A DNA stretch of 64,000 nucleotides from contig NZ_JPME01000010.1 of the NCBI RefSeq assembly GCF_000732605.1, forward strand, positions 62,036-126,035. Direction: 5' to 3'. This stretch comes from Lacrimispora celerecrescens. GTDB taxonomy: Bacteria > Bacillota > Clostridia > Lachnospirales > Lachnospiraceae. Made by a program: the position numbers and the translations under genes. Shown here piece by piece: positions 34,020 to 42,219 of this stretch (position 1 is its first letter; the number at the start of each line of letters is the position of its first letter). The notes under the pieces were generated by a model, which was not told the DNA's origin, made no database searches, and saw nothing but the letters and a program-made list of their open reading frames with translations.

Positions 34020-34240
34020 TATATCCGCAAAATAAGTACAACAAAAGACCCCTCGTGATTTGAGAGCTAAAATTTTATTGTTCATTATCTTAGCGAATAG
34101 ACGACATCAAGCCACCTCCCTTTGCATAATTAAATTCATCATAACGAATATCTTTATATTTTGCAATATGTTTTTTGTAATTCACTGCTTTTCTAATGCT
34201 TTTGTCCATTTCACCCAGCTTATCTGGGATTTTAAATATT

Positions 34241-34843
34241 TTATTTCTGTGAATCAAGGACAAACAAAGATGCATCCTGCCCCATGAATATTTTACTTCC
34301 AGTGTAAAAAGTTTTAGATTGAATCTCTCTGTAACCTATTTTTGTCATAACAGCCGCTAACTCTGTTTGATCAAATCCATTATGAACCATATCGGAAGCT
34401 ACTTTTTCATTTTTATTATAATCTACGATTAGCAAATGCCCATGTTCATTTAAGGTCTCATATAATCTTGATAAAATTAATTCAATGTCATTGATATGGA
34501 GCAAAACCTGGGCCATAAAAATATAGTCAGCCTGTAAGTCCGAAAGATGATTCTTTTCAAAATCGAAGCACAAGGTAGCTGCATTCTGTATATTAGAGCC
34601 GGAAATCTTATGCTCTATTTGATGAATCATGTTTTGTGATGTATCCAGAAAAAGCATCGAACTAAAATCATCCAGCAAATTCATTCCAACCAAGCCGGTT
34701 CCGCACCCAAAATCAATTGCACTCTTACTCTTAGCATCAACTACGTATTCACGAATGGCGTTTGATGATACTTTTGCAATTTGGATTCTTTCAGGAGTGT
34801 CATATTTATCCGCTATCATTTCAAATTTTTCCGTATTGCCCAT
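34241..34843 (-). CDS. Class I SAM-dependent methyltransferase
   Basis: A 200-residue methyltransferase: SAIDFGCGTGLVGMNLL is motif I, LFLDTSQNM motif II, and ADYIFMAQVLLHINDIELILS motif IV. It belongs to the Methyltransf_11/12 group with no substrate clue. The ATG at 34843 overlaps the stop of the flavodoxin gene (TAATG), so the two are translationally coupled, and GGAG lies about ten bases ahead. Confidence 0.86.
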   Translation of the reverse strand: MGNTEKFEMIADKYDTPERIQIAKVSSNAIREYVVDAKSKSAIDFGCGTGLVGMNLLDDFSSMLFLDTSQNMIHQIEHKISGSNIQNAATLCFDFEKNHLSDLQADYIFMAQVLLHINDIELILSRLYETLNEHGHLLIVDYNKNEKVASDMVHNGFDQTELAAVMTKIGYREIQSKTFYTGSKIFMGQDASLFVLDSQK

Positions 34844-35331
34844 TATTGCATCTCCATAGGCAGGCACTTGGCCCACTTGACAGTTTCAGATAGATTTTCC
34901 TCCAGGCTTTTCTTCGGCTCTGCAAAATCTATTTCACCGATGAACTCATTCCCTGAGAGTTCTTTCTTTAATCTCGTAAAGCACTTTTGAGCTCCGCCAC
35001 CAGCATGGCTGGCAAACAACGCGATCCGTTTGCCCTGGATCTTATATTGGCTGATAAAGCTTTTTATGGGTGGTGTAAACGAACCGGCCCAGACCGGTGT
35101 TCCGATGATAATCGTATCATACTGGCTTAAATCAATGCGTTTGTTAATTAATTCAGGCTTCTCACCAAAAATAACGCTCTTTCCTCCCCAAAAGTATTTC
35201 CGAAATCCTTCTGTCGGATAGTCTTTGCTTGTTTTTAACTCCGTAATGTCAGCGCCTAGCGTTTCTGCAATCTTTTTTGCAATGGATCTTGTACTGCCGG
35301 TAAACGAAAAATATACAACCAGAGTGCTCAT
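34843..35331 (-). CDS. Flavodoxin family protein
   Basis: A 162-residue protein: LVVYFSFTGSTRSIAKKIAE is the FMN-phosphate loop, DTIIIGTPVWAGSFTPPIKSFI the second flavin loop, and ALFASHAGGGAQKCF the third. This is the flavodoxin_4 or long-chain NAD(P)H-independent type used as an electron carrier. ATG at 35331 follows AGGAG. It is 62 bp after the PadR regulator and 1 bp overlapping the methyltransferase, suggesting a PadR-controlled operon. Confidence 0.9.
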   Translation of the reverse strand: MSTLVVYFSFTGSTRSIAKKIAETLGADITELKTSKDYPTEGFRKYFWGGKSVIFGEKPELINKRIDLSQYDTIIIGTPVWAGSFTPPIKSFISQYKIQGKRIALFASHAGGGAQKCFTRLKKELSGNEFIGEIDFAEPKKSLEENLSETVKWAKCLPMEMQ

Positions 35332-35393
35332 AGCTATTCTCCTCTTAACTCATCGATACGGTTAATTGTTACATTTCAAATAAAATTGTACTG

Positions 35394-35957
35394 TTATTTA
35401 TCATCTTCCTTCTCTTTAATGATTCTCTTTGCCTCAACAGCCCAATCCCTCATTGCGGAATAAATATAAGCACCGCAAAGTGCGGTCAGCTGACTGTAGG
35501 AGCAGTCAATATCTTGCTCCTTAAACTGTCCGCAAAGTTCAATATAGCCGTTCATTTCTTTGACAAGCTTATCATTTCTTCTGATAAAATTGTCCAGATG
35601 ACCAAGCAGCACCTCCGGTTCTGTATTTTCACCAAAGGAAACTTTTAGTAACAGTTCGTACCGGATCTTCTCGATTTCCGGTTCCTCTTTCAGCCAATCT
35701 GAAAGCTCTTTTCTGCCTGCGTCAGTGATAGTGTATACGATCTGTCCCCGTCCATTTCCATTCTGCGTATGATTTGAGGTGACGGCAAGCCCCTCAGCTA
35801 CCAGTTTCTTGAGAGTCGGATATATCTGACCAAAACTCTCCTGCCAGAAATGGCTGTATTCGTTCTCTATCCATTTTTTTATGGTATAACCAGTCTGCGG
35901 CATGCGGGCAAGCATACCTAGCATTACATATTTCGATTTACCTGTATTTTCTTTCAT
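35394..35957 (-). CDS. PadR family transcriptional regulator
   Basis: A 187-residue regulator: YVMLGMLARMPQTGYTIKKWIENEYSHFWQESFGQIYPTLKKLVAEGLAV is the winged HTH, followed by a Vir_act_alpha_C-type helical dimer domain. PadR repressors answer phenolic or other small ligands. ATG at 35957 follows AAAGGT. It precedes the flavodoxin-methyltransferase pair and may repress it. Confidence 0.92.
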   Translation of the reverse strand: MKENTGKSKYVMLGMLARMPQTGYTIKKWIENEYSHFWQESFGQIYPTLKKLVAEGLAVTSNHTQNGNGRGQIVYTITDAGRKELSDWLKEEPEIEKIRYELLLKVSFGENTEPEVLLGHLDNFIRRNDKLVKEMNGYIELCGQFKEQDIDCSYSQLTALCGAYIYSAMRDWAVEAKRIIKEKEDDK

Positions 35958-36106
35958 CTCTATACCTTTTGTTCGTTTTATATATCATCATAATATATCA
36001 TAATGATATGTACTGTCAAGACTTTCTGATCGCAAATTTTTCAAATAAGCACAATCCCGAATACAGCAATACCGGTAATCGTTTCTCGTAGTACAATCAC
36101 GGAGGC

Positions 36107-36141
36107 GAAAAAGCCCACTTGCTTTCCAGCAAGTGGACTTT
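36107..36141 (-). terminator. Rho-independent terminator of the MerR-TipAS gene
   Basis: CCACTTGC pairs with GCAAGTGG with flanking AAG/CTT. On the minus strand it is followed by CTTTTTCG. It lies just after the MerR gene stop (36158). Confidence 0.75.
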
Positions 36142-36157
36142 CTATCATTCTATAAAA

Positions 36158-36913
36158 TTATTTGCAGTATATCGCTACCGCATCCCGCAAAAACGCTGCG
36201 CAGCCGGGTGCAATCTTATCGTAATACGCAGTAAAGCGAGGATCATCCACATACATCTGCGTCACGCCTTTATGAGCTTCTTTGTTGTAATCGTCCCAAT
36301 AAAAGCAGAGCCATTTTTTATGCAGCTCACAGGCTTTTTGCGCCAGTTCACCGGCTGGGTCGCCTTGCTCAAAGGCCGCTTTTAATGTTTCGTTCAAATC
36401 TTCCGTCAGCCTTTCCAATTCAGTGAATTGTTCCTTGCTCATATTTAAAACCTTGGCGTTGGAGCGGTTTACGCGCTCATCTCCATATTTTGCCCGGGCT
36501 TCCTCTCCATATTGATGCTCGTTATGGTCCACCAGCTTTTGAAGGAAGCCTTCAAACTTCTCCTGATCACTCATTATCATTTCTCCTTTCATGGTCTTAA
36601 TGGTTTTTTCGACATTGGCGACCAGCAAATTCAATTGCTCTCGCCTGGCAAGCAAGGCAGTCAAATGGCTCTCCAGCGCCGATAGTCCGTCAAAGTCTTT
36701 GGAAGCAAGAATATTTCGGATTTCTTCCAGCGATACCCCCAGTTCACGGTAAAAAAGGATTTGCTGCAGCCGATCGATCTCCTTTTGCCCGTAAATCCGG
36801 TATCCATTGGAACTGACTCGGGCGGGTGAAAGCAATCCTAACTCATCGTAATACCTCAGTGCTCTTGTACTTATCCCCGCTAATTTCGCCAGCTTATTTA
36901 TGGTGTATTCCAT
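36158..36913 (-). CDS. MerR-family regulator with TipAS antibiotic-binding domain
   Basis: A 251-residue regulator. The MerR HTH is YTINKLAKLAGISTRALRYYDELGLLSP, with the wing SNGYRIYGQKEIDRLQQILFYRELG. A dimer helix follows, and the C-terminal TipAS-type domain carries WLCFYWDDYNKEAHKGVTQMYVDDPRFTAYYDK. TipAS domains bind thiopeptides or other peptides and drugs. ATG at 36913 follows GGGGGTGAT. It is a single-gene transcript. Confidence 0.93.
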   Translation of the reverse strand: MEYTINKLAKLAGISTRALRYYDELGLLSPARVSSNGYRIYGQKEIDRLQQILFYRELGVSLEEIRNILASKDFDGLSALESHLTALLARREQLNLLVANVEKTIKTMKGEMIMSDQEKFEGFLQKLVDHNEHQYGEEARAKYGDERVNRSNAKVLNMSKEQFTELERLTEDLNETLKAAFEQGDPAGELAQKACELHKKWLCFYWDDYNKEAHKGVTQMYVDDPRFTAYYDKIAPGCAAFLRDAVAIYCK

Positions 36914-37045
36914 CTTATCACCCCCTTGCAAAAACCACTATAAACTATTACGCAGCGTCAATGTCAACCGTTTTATGAAAGATTAATTCTGATGCCAGAT
37001 TTTTCTTCAGTCGGTTCAGGCAAATACCTATTTAACTTTTAAATT

Positions 37046-37594
37046 CTATCGATTCATGCTGCATGTTTGAAATATGGAACCTACTCTGTCCTTTATATCA
37101 AAATACCCAGAGCCCATCATGATGGTAGGGTTGACCTTTAAAGCATTTGGTTTGCCATTTTCCAGACAATCTTCATTCGCATATGCCGCAACAATTTCTC
37201 CAAGAAACATTGTAAAGTCAAAGATTGGGATCGTTTGAATTACTTTACAAAGATAATTTACCGGGCACTCTTTTATCATGGGTGCATTACCTGCATCATC
37301 GTAAAATGATTCAAAAATGTTTGATTTATCTGTTTTATTTCCTGTTGCAGTCCCGCAATAATCCGTTTTTTCTATGTCATCGGAAGAGGGAATGTTTACA
37401 GAGAAGTATCCGTTTTCTATGACTCCGGCTGTTGTGTAATGGGTATTTTTTAGAGAAATATAAAGTACAGGCTTTTGACTTACAACTCCGTACGCTCCAA
37501 TGGTGGCATAGTTTGGCTTTCCCTTTACAGAAGCCCCTGCTAAAACAGTAACATACGGTCCATAAGGGATATTGGCTATCTTTGTTTTTGTCAT
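37046..37594 (-). CDS. Flavin reductase-like FMN-binding protein
   Basis: A 182-residue flavin-reductase-family protein: NIPYGPYVTVLAGASVKGKPNYATIGAYGVVSQKP is the FMN site and NGYFSVNIPSSDDIEKTDYCGTATG the second region. Clostridial relatives include rubredoxin-oxygen-related flavoproteins and uncharacterised FMN proteins. ATG at 37594 follows AGGAG at a good distance; the longer frame to 37615 is rejected. Single gene. Confidence 0.9.
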   Translation of the reverse strand: MTKTKIANIPYGPYVTVLAGASVKGKPNYATIGAYGVVSQKPVLYISLKNTHYTTAGVIENGYFSVNIPSSDDIEKTDYCGTATGNKTDKSNIFESFYDDAGNAPMIKECPVNYLCKVIQTIPIFDFTMFLGEIVAAYANEDCLENGKPNALKVNPTIMMGSGYFDIKDRVGSIFQTCSMNR

Positions 37595-37795
37595 TTTTAT
37601 TCTCCTATCAATCATTTATATTTGTTGCAACAGTGAAAATTATATAATAAAATTTTATAAAGATATAGACTTTTTCTTTCTGATCGATTATCATATAGAT
37701 AGAGTGCGCCCCATGGGAATACTCTTTTTTATTTGATATCTTATGTTAAAGTTATTATACCCTCAAAAGGGAACCCATACATCTGTCAGACATTG

Positions 37796-37824
37796 TTGAC
37801 AAAGTAAGTTATGTACTATAAAAT
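37796..37824 (+). promoter_or_regulatory. Sigma-A promoter of the attenuated methyltransferase gene
   Basis: TTGACA and TAAAAT are separated by exactly 17 bp. The transcript would start near 37831, giving a leader of about 250 nt before the start codon at 38082. Confidence 0.7.
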
Positions 37825-37852
37825 GAAAACATAAAATTTAAAAGAAAAGGTG

Positions 37853-37873
37853 ATGGAAGTCCGGCATATCTGA
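37853..37873 (+). CDS. Six-codon upstream ORF (MEVRHI), putative leader peptide
   Basis: ATG GAA GTC CGG CAT ATC then TGA. AAAGG lies close upstream, so the ribosome binding site is only fair. Its end overlaps two alternative hairpins: GGCAT (37863-37867) with ATGCC (37873-37877), and ATGCCAC (37873-37879) with GTGGCAT (37887-37893). A ribosome stalled on the ORF would change which forms. The layout resembles leader peptides of antibiotic-inducible genes; translation is not shown. Confidence 0.45.
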   Translation: MEVRHI

Positions 37874-37987
37874 TGCCACATAATCGGTGGCATGAATATT
37901 ACTGGAAAAGAGCAGATAAAATCAATTCAATAGGTTTAAAAACGGGCTGTTAACACAGTTTTGTTTTTGTGCCTGATGTTTGATTTT

Positions 37988-38056
37988 ATTTTACTCTTAA
38001 CTTCTTATTATCTTAGGAAGATTAGTCGTAGAGTAAAATCTACGGCTTTTTCTTTT
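37988..38056 (+). promoter_or_regulatory. Terminator/antiterminator pair (transcription attenuator)
   Basis: Terminator: GTCGTAGA (38025-38032), loop GTAAAA, TCTACGGC (38039-38046), then TTTTTCTTTT. Antiterminator: ATTTTACTCT (37988-37997) is a perfect complement of AGAGTAAAAT (38030-38039), which covers part of the terminator stem and its whole loop. The two cannot form together. The terminator ends 26 bases before the methyltransferase start codon, so it must be bypassed for expression. Confidence 0.75.
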
Positions 38057-38081
38057 GTTCATTCTGAAAGGAGAAAACATT

Positions 38082-38912
38082 ATGTTTAAAAGCTTAATTC
38101 CAATTTTAGAAAGACCGCCACTGTATACGAAAACAGCAGTTCCATTTTGGGATGATGAGCATATATCCAAGCAAATGCTCATCGCCCATCTGGATCCTGG
38201 CTTTGAAGGTGCCAGCAGAAAGTTTGCGTTCATTGATAAATCTGCTATTTGGATAAAAGAGATTGCACCACCGTCAAAGTACAGGCAGCTTCTTGACATT
38301 GGCTGCGGGCCAGGAATATATGCGGAACGATTTGCACAAATGGGCTATCAGGTAACAGGAATTGATTTTTCCAGACGATCTATAGATTACGCCATAGAAT
38401 CTGCGAAAAAAAGTAATTTAGATATTCATTACTTATATCAGAATTACTTAACCATGAGTTTGAATCGTAACTATGATTTATCAACAATGATCTACTGTGA
38501 CTATGGCGCACTTTCAACAGCAGACAGGCAAACGGTAATGACAGCGGTTTATCATCATCTAAAGCCTGGGGGAAGGTTCTTATTGGATGTTTTTTCAATG
38601 TCTAAGTATAACGATTTTGAAGAAAAGCAAACATGGGAAATTTGTCAGGATGGGGGATTTTGGTGCAAAGAGAACTATATTGCATTTAACGGATGCTATC
38701 GGTATCCAGAGAATGTAACATTAGAACAAACTTCTGTTGTTTCTGATACAGGGGCAATTTCTTACTATTTATGGAATACCTGTTTTACCAGAGAAATGTT
38801 GATGAAAGAAGCAACTGATGTGGGTTTTAGAGTATGCGAAGTGTTTGGAGATATTGCAGGCAGCACTTATCGTACAGATAACACAACGATTTCTATACTG
38901 CTGGAAAAATAA
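38082..38912 (+). CDS. Class I SAM-dependent methyltransferase behind an attenuator
   Basis: A 276-residue methyltransferase: LLDIGCGPGIYAERFAQMG (motif I), VTGIDFSRRSIDYA (motif II), YDLSTMIYCDYGAL (motif IV) and LKPGGRFLLDVFS (motif VI). About 70 residues before motif I are specific to this branch. Substrate unknown; a role in drug resistance is only suggested by the leader. ATG at 38082 follows AAAGGAG. Ends near a T-less hairpin at 38936-38970. Confidence 0.85.
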   Translation: MFKSLIPILERPPLYTKTAVPFWDDEHISKQMLIAHLDPGFEGASRKFAFIDKSAIWIKEIAPPSKYRQLLDIGCGPGIYAERFAQMGYQVTGIDFSRRSIDYAIESAKKSNLDIHYLYQNYLTMSLNRNYDLSTMIYCDYGALSTADRQTVMTAVYHHLKPGGRFLLDVFSMSKYNDFEEKQTWEICQDGGFWCKENYIAFNGCYRYPENVTLEQTSVVSDTGAISYYLWNTCFTREMLMKEATDVGFRVCEVFGDIAGSTYRTDNTTISILLEK

Positions 38913-38935
38913 ATGGAACGGTATCTCATCAATAC

Positions 38936-38970
38936 ACCCTGCCGAATAAAAAACTGCAATCCGGCAGGGT
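38936..38970. terminator. Hairpin after the methyltransferase gene (no T-run)
   Basis: ACCCTGCCG pairs perfectly with CGGCAGGGT. Neither strand has a T-run, so it is a stable end structure rather than a full Rho-independent terminator. It sits between convergent genes. Confidence 0.45.
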
Positions 38971-39018
38971 GGTCTATGGTGGTTGGAAGATAACCGCCGT
39001 ATCTATACATCTTTTTAC

Positions 39019-39933
39019 TTACGGTAAAATGTTCCCGGCACTAAGGTAGATCTCGTACCATTCCTCTCTGGTAAGCTTAATATCGGCAGCCTTGGCACAA
39101 TCTTTCAGACGCTCCACATTCATAGTCCCGGTCACAGGCTGCATATGGGCCGGATGGCGCAGCAGCCACGCCATAGCAATGGTCGTGTTGCTAACTTCAT
39201 ATTTCGCAGAAATTTCATCAATCTTTGCATTGAGTTTCGGGAACTTCTCATTGCCCAGGAATACACCCTCAAAAAATCCGTACTGGAAAGGAGACCATGG
39301 CTGAATGGTGATGTCATGAATGCGGCAGAAATCTATGACACTGCCGTCCCGGTTCACTGCCTGATCATCGAGCATATTGACATGAATGCCCTGGGAGATC
39401 ATGTTGGCATTTGTAATGCTTAACTGCAGCTGGTTCGCAATAATCGGCTGTTTAACAAATTTCTTCAGAAGCTGTATTTGCATGGGATTCTGGTTGGAAA
39501 CGCCAAAATTACGTACCTTACCTGTGCTTTGCAGAATGTCAAATGCCTCGGCAACCTCTTCCGGCTCCATCAGAGCATCCGGACGATGGAGCAGCAATAC
39601 ATCCAGATAATCCGTTCTCAGTCTTTTCAAGCTGCCTTCTACTGCTTCCAAAATATGTTTTTTAGAAAAATCAAAAGCAATACCTGGACGGATTCCGCAT
39701 TTGGATTGCAGGAACATCTTTTCACGCACGGTTGCTTTCATATGTGCCGCTTCTCCAAATATTTCCTCACACACACCGCCGCCATAGATATCTGCATGAT
39801 CAAAAAAATTAGTACCTAAATCCAGTGCTTCCTGTACGAAGCGCTCAGCTTCGTACTTATCCAGCTTATTGATACGCATGCATCCGACTGCAATCGTCGG
39901 TACCTGCAAAGTTCCTAACTTAACTGTTCTCAT
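39019..39933 (-). CDS. Aldo/keto reductase
   Basis: A 304-residue NAD(P)H-dependent reductase of the YdhF-like branch. The catalytic Asp and Tyr are in NFFDHADIYGG, Lys in MFLQSKCGI and His in DVLLLHRPD. The NADP phosphate region is GTMNVERLKDC. ATG at 39933 follows AAGGAGG. Last gene of an aldehyde-type operon of two aldo/keto reductases and an iron alcohol dehydrogenase, under the MerR regulator at 42220. Confidence 0.93.
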   Translation of the reverse strand: MRTVKLGTLQVPTIAVGCMRINKLDKYEAERFVQEALDLGTNFFDHADIYGGGVCEEIFGEAAHMKATVREKMFLQSKCGIRPGIAFDFSKKHILEAVEGSLKRLRTDYLDVLLLHRPDALMEPEEVAEAFDILQSTGKVRNFGVSNQNPMQIQLLKKFVKQPIIANQLQLSITNANMISQGIHVNMLDDQAVNRDGSVIDFCRIHDITIQPWSPFQYGFFEGVFLGNEKFPKLNAKIDEISAKYEVSNTTIAMAWLLRHPAHMQPVTGTMNVERLKDCAKAADIKLTREEWYEIYLSAGNILP

Positions 39934-39988
39934 GGCAAAGAACCTCCTTTACAGAATTAAATTGTATTCTCATTATTCCAAACTGTTT

Positions 39989-41167
39989 TTATTGAGCCAG
40001 CTTATAAATCTCAAGCACATCCTGCCAATATAGCTTTTTCAAGCCGCCAATTGGCGCCTCATTTCCAAATGCAGCACCTGTCGCTTTTTTAGCCATTACT
40101 TCAAGCTGGCTTGCGTCGATTCCAAGTTCTCCAAGGGTTGCCGGAAGTCCCATCTTATTGAAAAATTCACGCAGGCGCAAAATAGCCTCCTGAATCATTG
40201 CGTCAGGATCACGATAGCTGCCCTTCACACCCATGACATTGACTGCAAACTGAACAAACATGTTCACATTGTCCTTGTATACATACTGCATCCATGCAGG
40301 AGTCAGTACAGCCAGACCTGCTCCGTGTGCCACATCGTAGATGGCACTGAGTTCATGCTCCATACCATGGCAGGCCCAGTCCTGTTCACGGCCCATACCC
40401 ACTAAACCGTTATGAGCAACGGTACCTCCAAAACCTACCTCACACCATGCATCGTAGTCCCCGGGATTTTCAAGGACAAGCGGGGCATTCTTTATGATGG
40501 TCTTTAATACTGTTTCGCACAAACCGTCCGTTAAATCGGTATGGGTGGTGTTGGTAAAGTAACGTTCAAAAACATGACTCATCATGTCAGCCACACCGTT
40601 GGCGATCTGATTCTTTGGCAGGGTGTAGAACAATTCCGGATTCATGACGCTGAGTAAGGGACGCAGATGGGGGCTGCCATAACCGTATTTCAGTTGCTTT
40701 TCCTCATTGGTTATGACTGAGTCACCGCTTGCTTCGCTTCCTGCAGCAGGAATGGTAAGAATTGTGGCTACAGGCAGCGCCTTTTCGATTGCTTTGCCCT
40801 GCTCATAAATCTCCCATACATCGCCATCATAATATACACCCATGGCAATGGCCTTGGCAGAATCAATTGCGCTTCCGCCGCCCACAGCTAAGATTAAATC
40901 CACCTTTTCTTCTTTGCACAAAGCAATTCCTTCATGTACCAGTGAAAGACGGGGATTTGGCACTACGCCACCAAGCTCTACATAAGAGAGCCCATTCTCT
41001 TTCAGTGAAGTGGTCACTGTGTTGTATAGTCCGCTCTTTTTAATGCTGCCTCCGCCGTAATGCAGCAAAACCTTGCTTGCATGGGGTTTTAAAAGCGCAC
41101 CAATCTGTTTCTCCATATCTTTTCCAAATAGTATACGTGCCGGTGAATAGAAATCAAAATTAAGCAT
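39989..41167 (-). CDS. Iron-containing alcohol dehydrogenase (butanol dehydrogenase-like)
   Basis: A 392-residue group III alcohol dehydrogenase: GGGSAIDSAKAIAMGVYY is the NAD(P) site, MMSHVFERYF and CHGMEHELSAIYDVAHGAGLAVLTPAW carry the metal-binding His residues. Sequence is closest in type to clostridial BdhA/YqhD-like enzymes that reduce aldehydes with NADPH. ATG at 41167 follows AAAGGG. Second gene of the operon 42058-39019. Confidence 0.94.
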   Translation of the reverse strand: MLNFDFYSPARILFGKDMEKQIGALLKPHASKVLLHYGGGSIKKSGLYNTVTTSLKENGLSYVELGGVVPNPRLSLVHEGIALCKEEKVDLILAVGGGSAIDSAKAIAMGVYYDGDVWEIYEQGKAIEKALPVATILTIPAAGSEASGDSVITNEEKQLKYGYGSPHLRPLLSVMNPELFYTLPKNQIANGVADMMSHVFERYFTNTTHTDLTDGLCETVLKTIIKNAPLVLENPGDYDAWCEVGFGGTVAHNGLVGMGREQDWACHGMEHELSAIYDVAHGAGLAVLTPAWMQYVYKDNVNMFVQFAVNVMGVKGSYRDPDAMIQEAILRLREFFNKMGLPATLGELGIDASQLEVMAKKATGAAFGNEAPIGGLKKLYWQDVLEIYKLAQ

Positions 41168-41206
41168 TATTTTTACCCTTTCTTTTGGTTTATTTTTTAT
41201 TTTGCT

Positions 41207-42058
41207 TTACCATGTGATGGTATCAGGATCTGCAGAATATCCGCAGCAGCCTTTCAAGTCGGCTATGATCTGAACGTCCTCAGGGGTAAGCTGGAAATCA
41301 AATACATCAGCATTTTCCTGGATACGTTTCGGTGTGATGGATTTGGGCAGCGGCAGATATCCGCGTTCCAGGCTCCACCTCACGCAAATCTGGGCGATGG
41401 ACTTTCCATACTTTTCTGCCAGTGACTGCATCTGCGGAACTTCAAAAATCTTGCCTACGCCAAGGGGGCTGTATGCCTCCAGAAGAATCGAGTGCTTTCT
41501 GCAATAATCCACCACGTTATCCTGTGTATCGCCGGGGCAAAGCCGAATCTGATTAACCATCGGCTGGATCTTTGCCGTCTGCATAAGAGCATCAAGATGA
41601 TGTGGGTGGAAATTGCTGACACCTATCCCGCGAATGTGTCCTGCTTTGTGCAGCTCTTCAAAAGCTTTCCAGGTGCCGGCATTGGCTTCCTGCCAATGAT
41701 CGCGGTACTTGACTGGATTCGGCCAGTGAATCAGATAAAGATCCAGATAGTCCATATCAAGATTTTTCAACGTCTGCTTAAAGGCCTTCATGGTATTTTC
41801 GTATCCATGCATATCATTTTGCAGTTTGCTGGTAATAAAGATATCCTCGCGGGCAATACCGCTCTCCTTTACTGCCATGCCGACGCTCTCTTCATTCCCG
41901 TAACCTGCAGCCGTATCAATATGACGATAACCGCATTTCAAAGCTTCTCTCACTGATGTGGTGGCCATATCCCCATTTTCTGCCCGCCATGTACCGAAAC
42001 CAATACAGGGAATCTTTACCCCGCCTGAGAGTTCATAACAATCTGTTAATGTTTTCAC
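41207..42058 (-). CDS. Aldo/keto reductase, 2,5-diketogluconate reductase-like
   Basis: A 283-residue AKR of the classical short type: GFGTWRAEN, catalytic Asp/Tyr in RHIDTAAGYGNEESVG, Lys in DIFITSKLQND, His in DLYLIHWPNPV, and the C-terminal KSITPKRIQENADVFDF. Reduces aldehydes and keto-sugars with NADPH. The start is GTG 42058 with GGGGGA upstream. First gene of the operon and the direct target of the 19-bp-spacer promoter at 42113-42143. Confidence 0.94.
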   Translation of the reverse strand: MKTLTDCYELSGGVKIPCIGFGTWRAENGDMATTSVREALKCGYRHIDTAAGYGNEESVGMAVKESGIAREDIFITSKLQNDMHGYENTMKAFKQTLKNLDMDYLDLYLIHWPNPVKYRDHWQEANAGTWKAFEELHKAGHIRGIGVSNFHPHHLDALMQTAKIQPMVNQIRLCPGDTQDNVVDYCRKHSILLEAYSPLGVGKIFEVPQMQSLAEKYGKSIAQICVRWSLERGYLPLPKSITPKRIQENADVFDFQLTPEDVQIIADLKGCCGYSADPDTITW

Positions 42059-42080
42059 TATATTTCCCCCTATCTATAAT

Positions 42081-42109
42081 TTGACAAACTGTTTATTTGA
42101 TAGTATATT
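42081..42109 (+). promoter_or_regulatory. Sigma-A promoter of the MerR regulator
   Basis: TTGACA and TATATT separated by exactly 17 bp on the plus strand, about 110 bp upstream of the regulator start codon. Confidence 0.65.
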
Positions 42110-42112
42110 TGT

Positions 42113-42143
42113 ACTATAAACCTTAACCTTAACTCTAAGTCAA
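42113..42143 (-). promoter_or_regulatory. MerR-type promoter of the aldo/keto reductase operon
   Basis: On the minus strand TTGACT and TATAGT are separated by 19 bp. The spacer holds a pseudo-palindromic CTTAGAGTTAAGG. A 19-bp spacer with an operator in it is the mark of promoters that MerR regulators twist into shape. It overlaps the plus-strand promoter of the regulator, so one site could control both. Confidence 0.7.
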
Positions 42144-42219
42144 TACAAATTTCAAAAAACTTAAAAACATTTGAAAAATAATAAAACAATTTCAAAACTA
42201 GGGGGAGGATGATATCCAC

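Larger units (their letters stand above)
33765..34240 (-). other. Gene-poor stretch: terminator, structured repeat and a weak ORF
   Basis: This 476-base gap holds the terminator at 33825-33862, the three-level inverted repeat at 33957-34019, and a 39-codon minus-strand ORF (34090-34209) that starts MDKSIRKAVNYKK, has only GGTG as a possible ribosome binding site and has no recognisable relatives. It may be the remains of a lost gene after the methyltransferase. Nothing else is supported. Confidence 0.4.
37595..38081 (+). other. Long gene-free stretch holding an attenuator leader
   Basis: This 487-base gap contains the promoter at 37796-37824, a predicted leader of about 250 nt with a six-codon upstream ORF, an early hairpin, and a terminator with a competing antiterminator directly before the methyltransferase. 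Nothing else coding was found. Features are listed separately. Confidence 0.6.

Noticed and set aside
34090-34275. 61-codon minus-strand ORF after the methyltransferase
   Set aside because: Overlaps the end of the methyltransferase gene; the inner 39-codon version has a poor ribosome binding site and no relatives. Kept only as a note in the gap entry.
37830-37900. Stretch GGAAGTCCGGCA with a hairpin, like the end of a cobalamin riboswitch
   Set aside because: Only a few bases match; the B12-box core and the rest of the fold are missing. An upstream-ORF leader explains it better.
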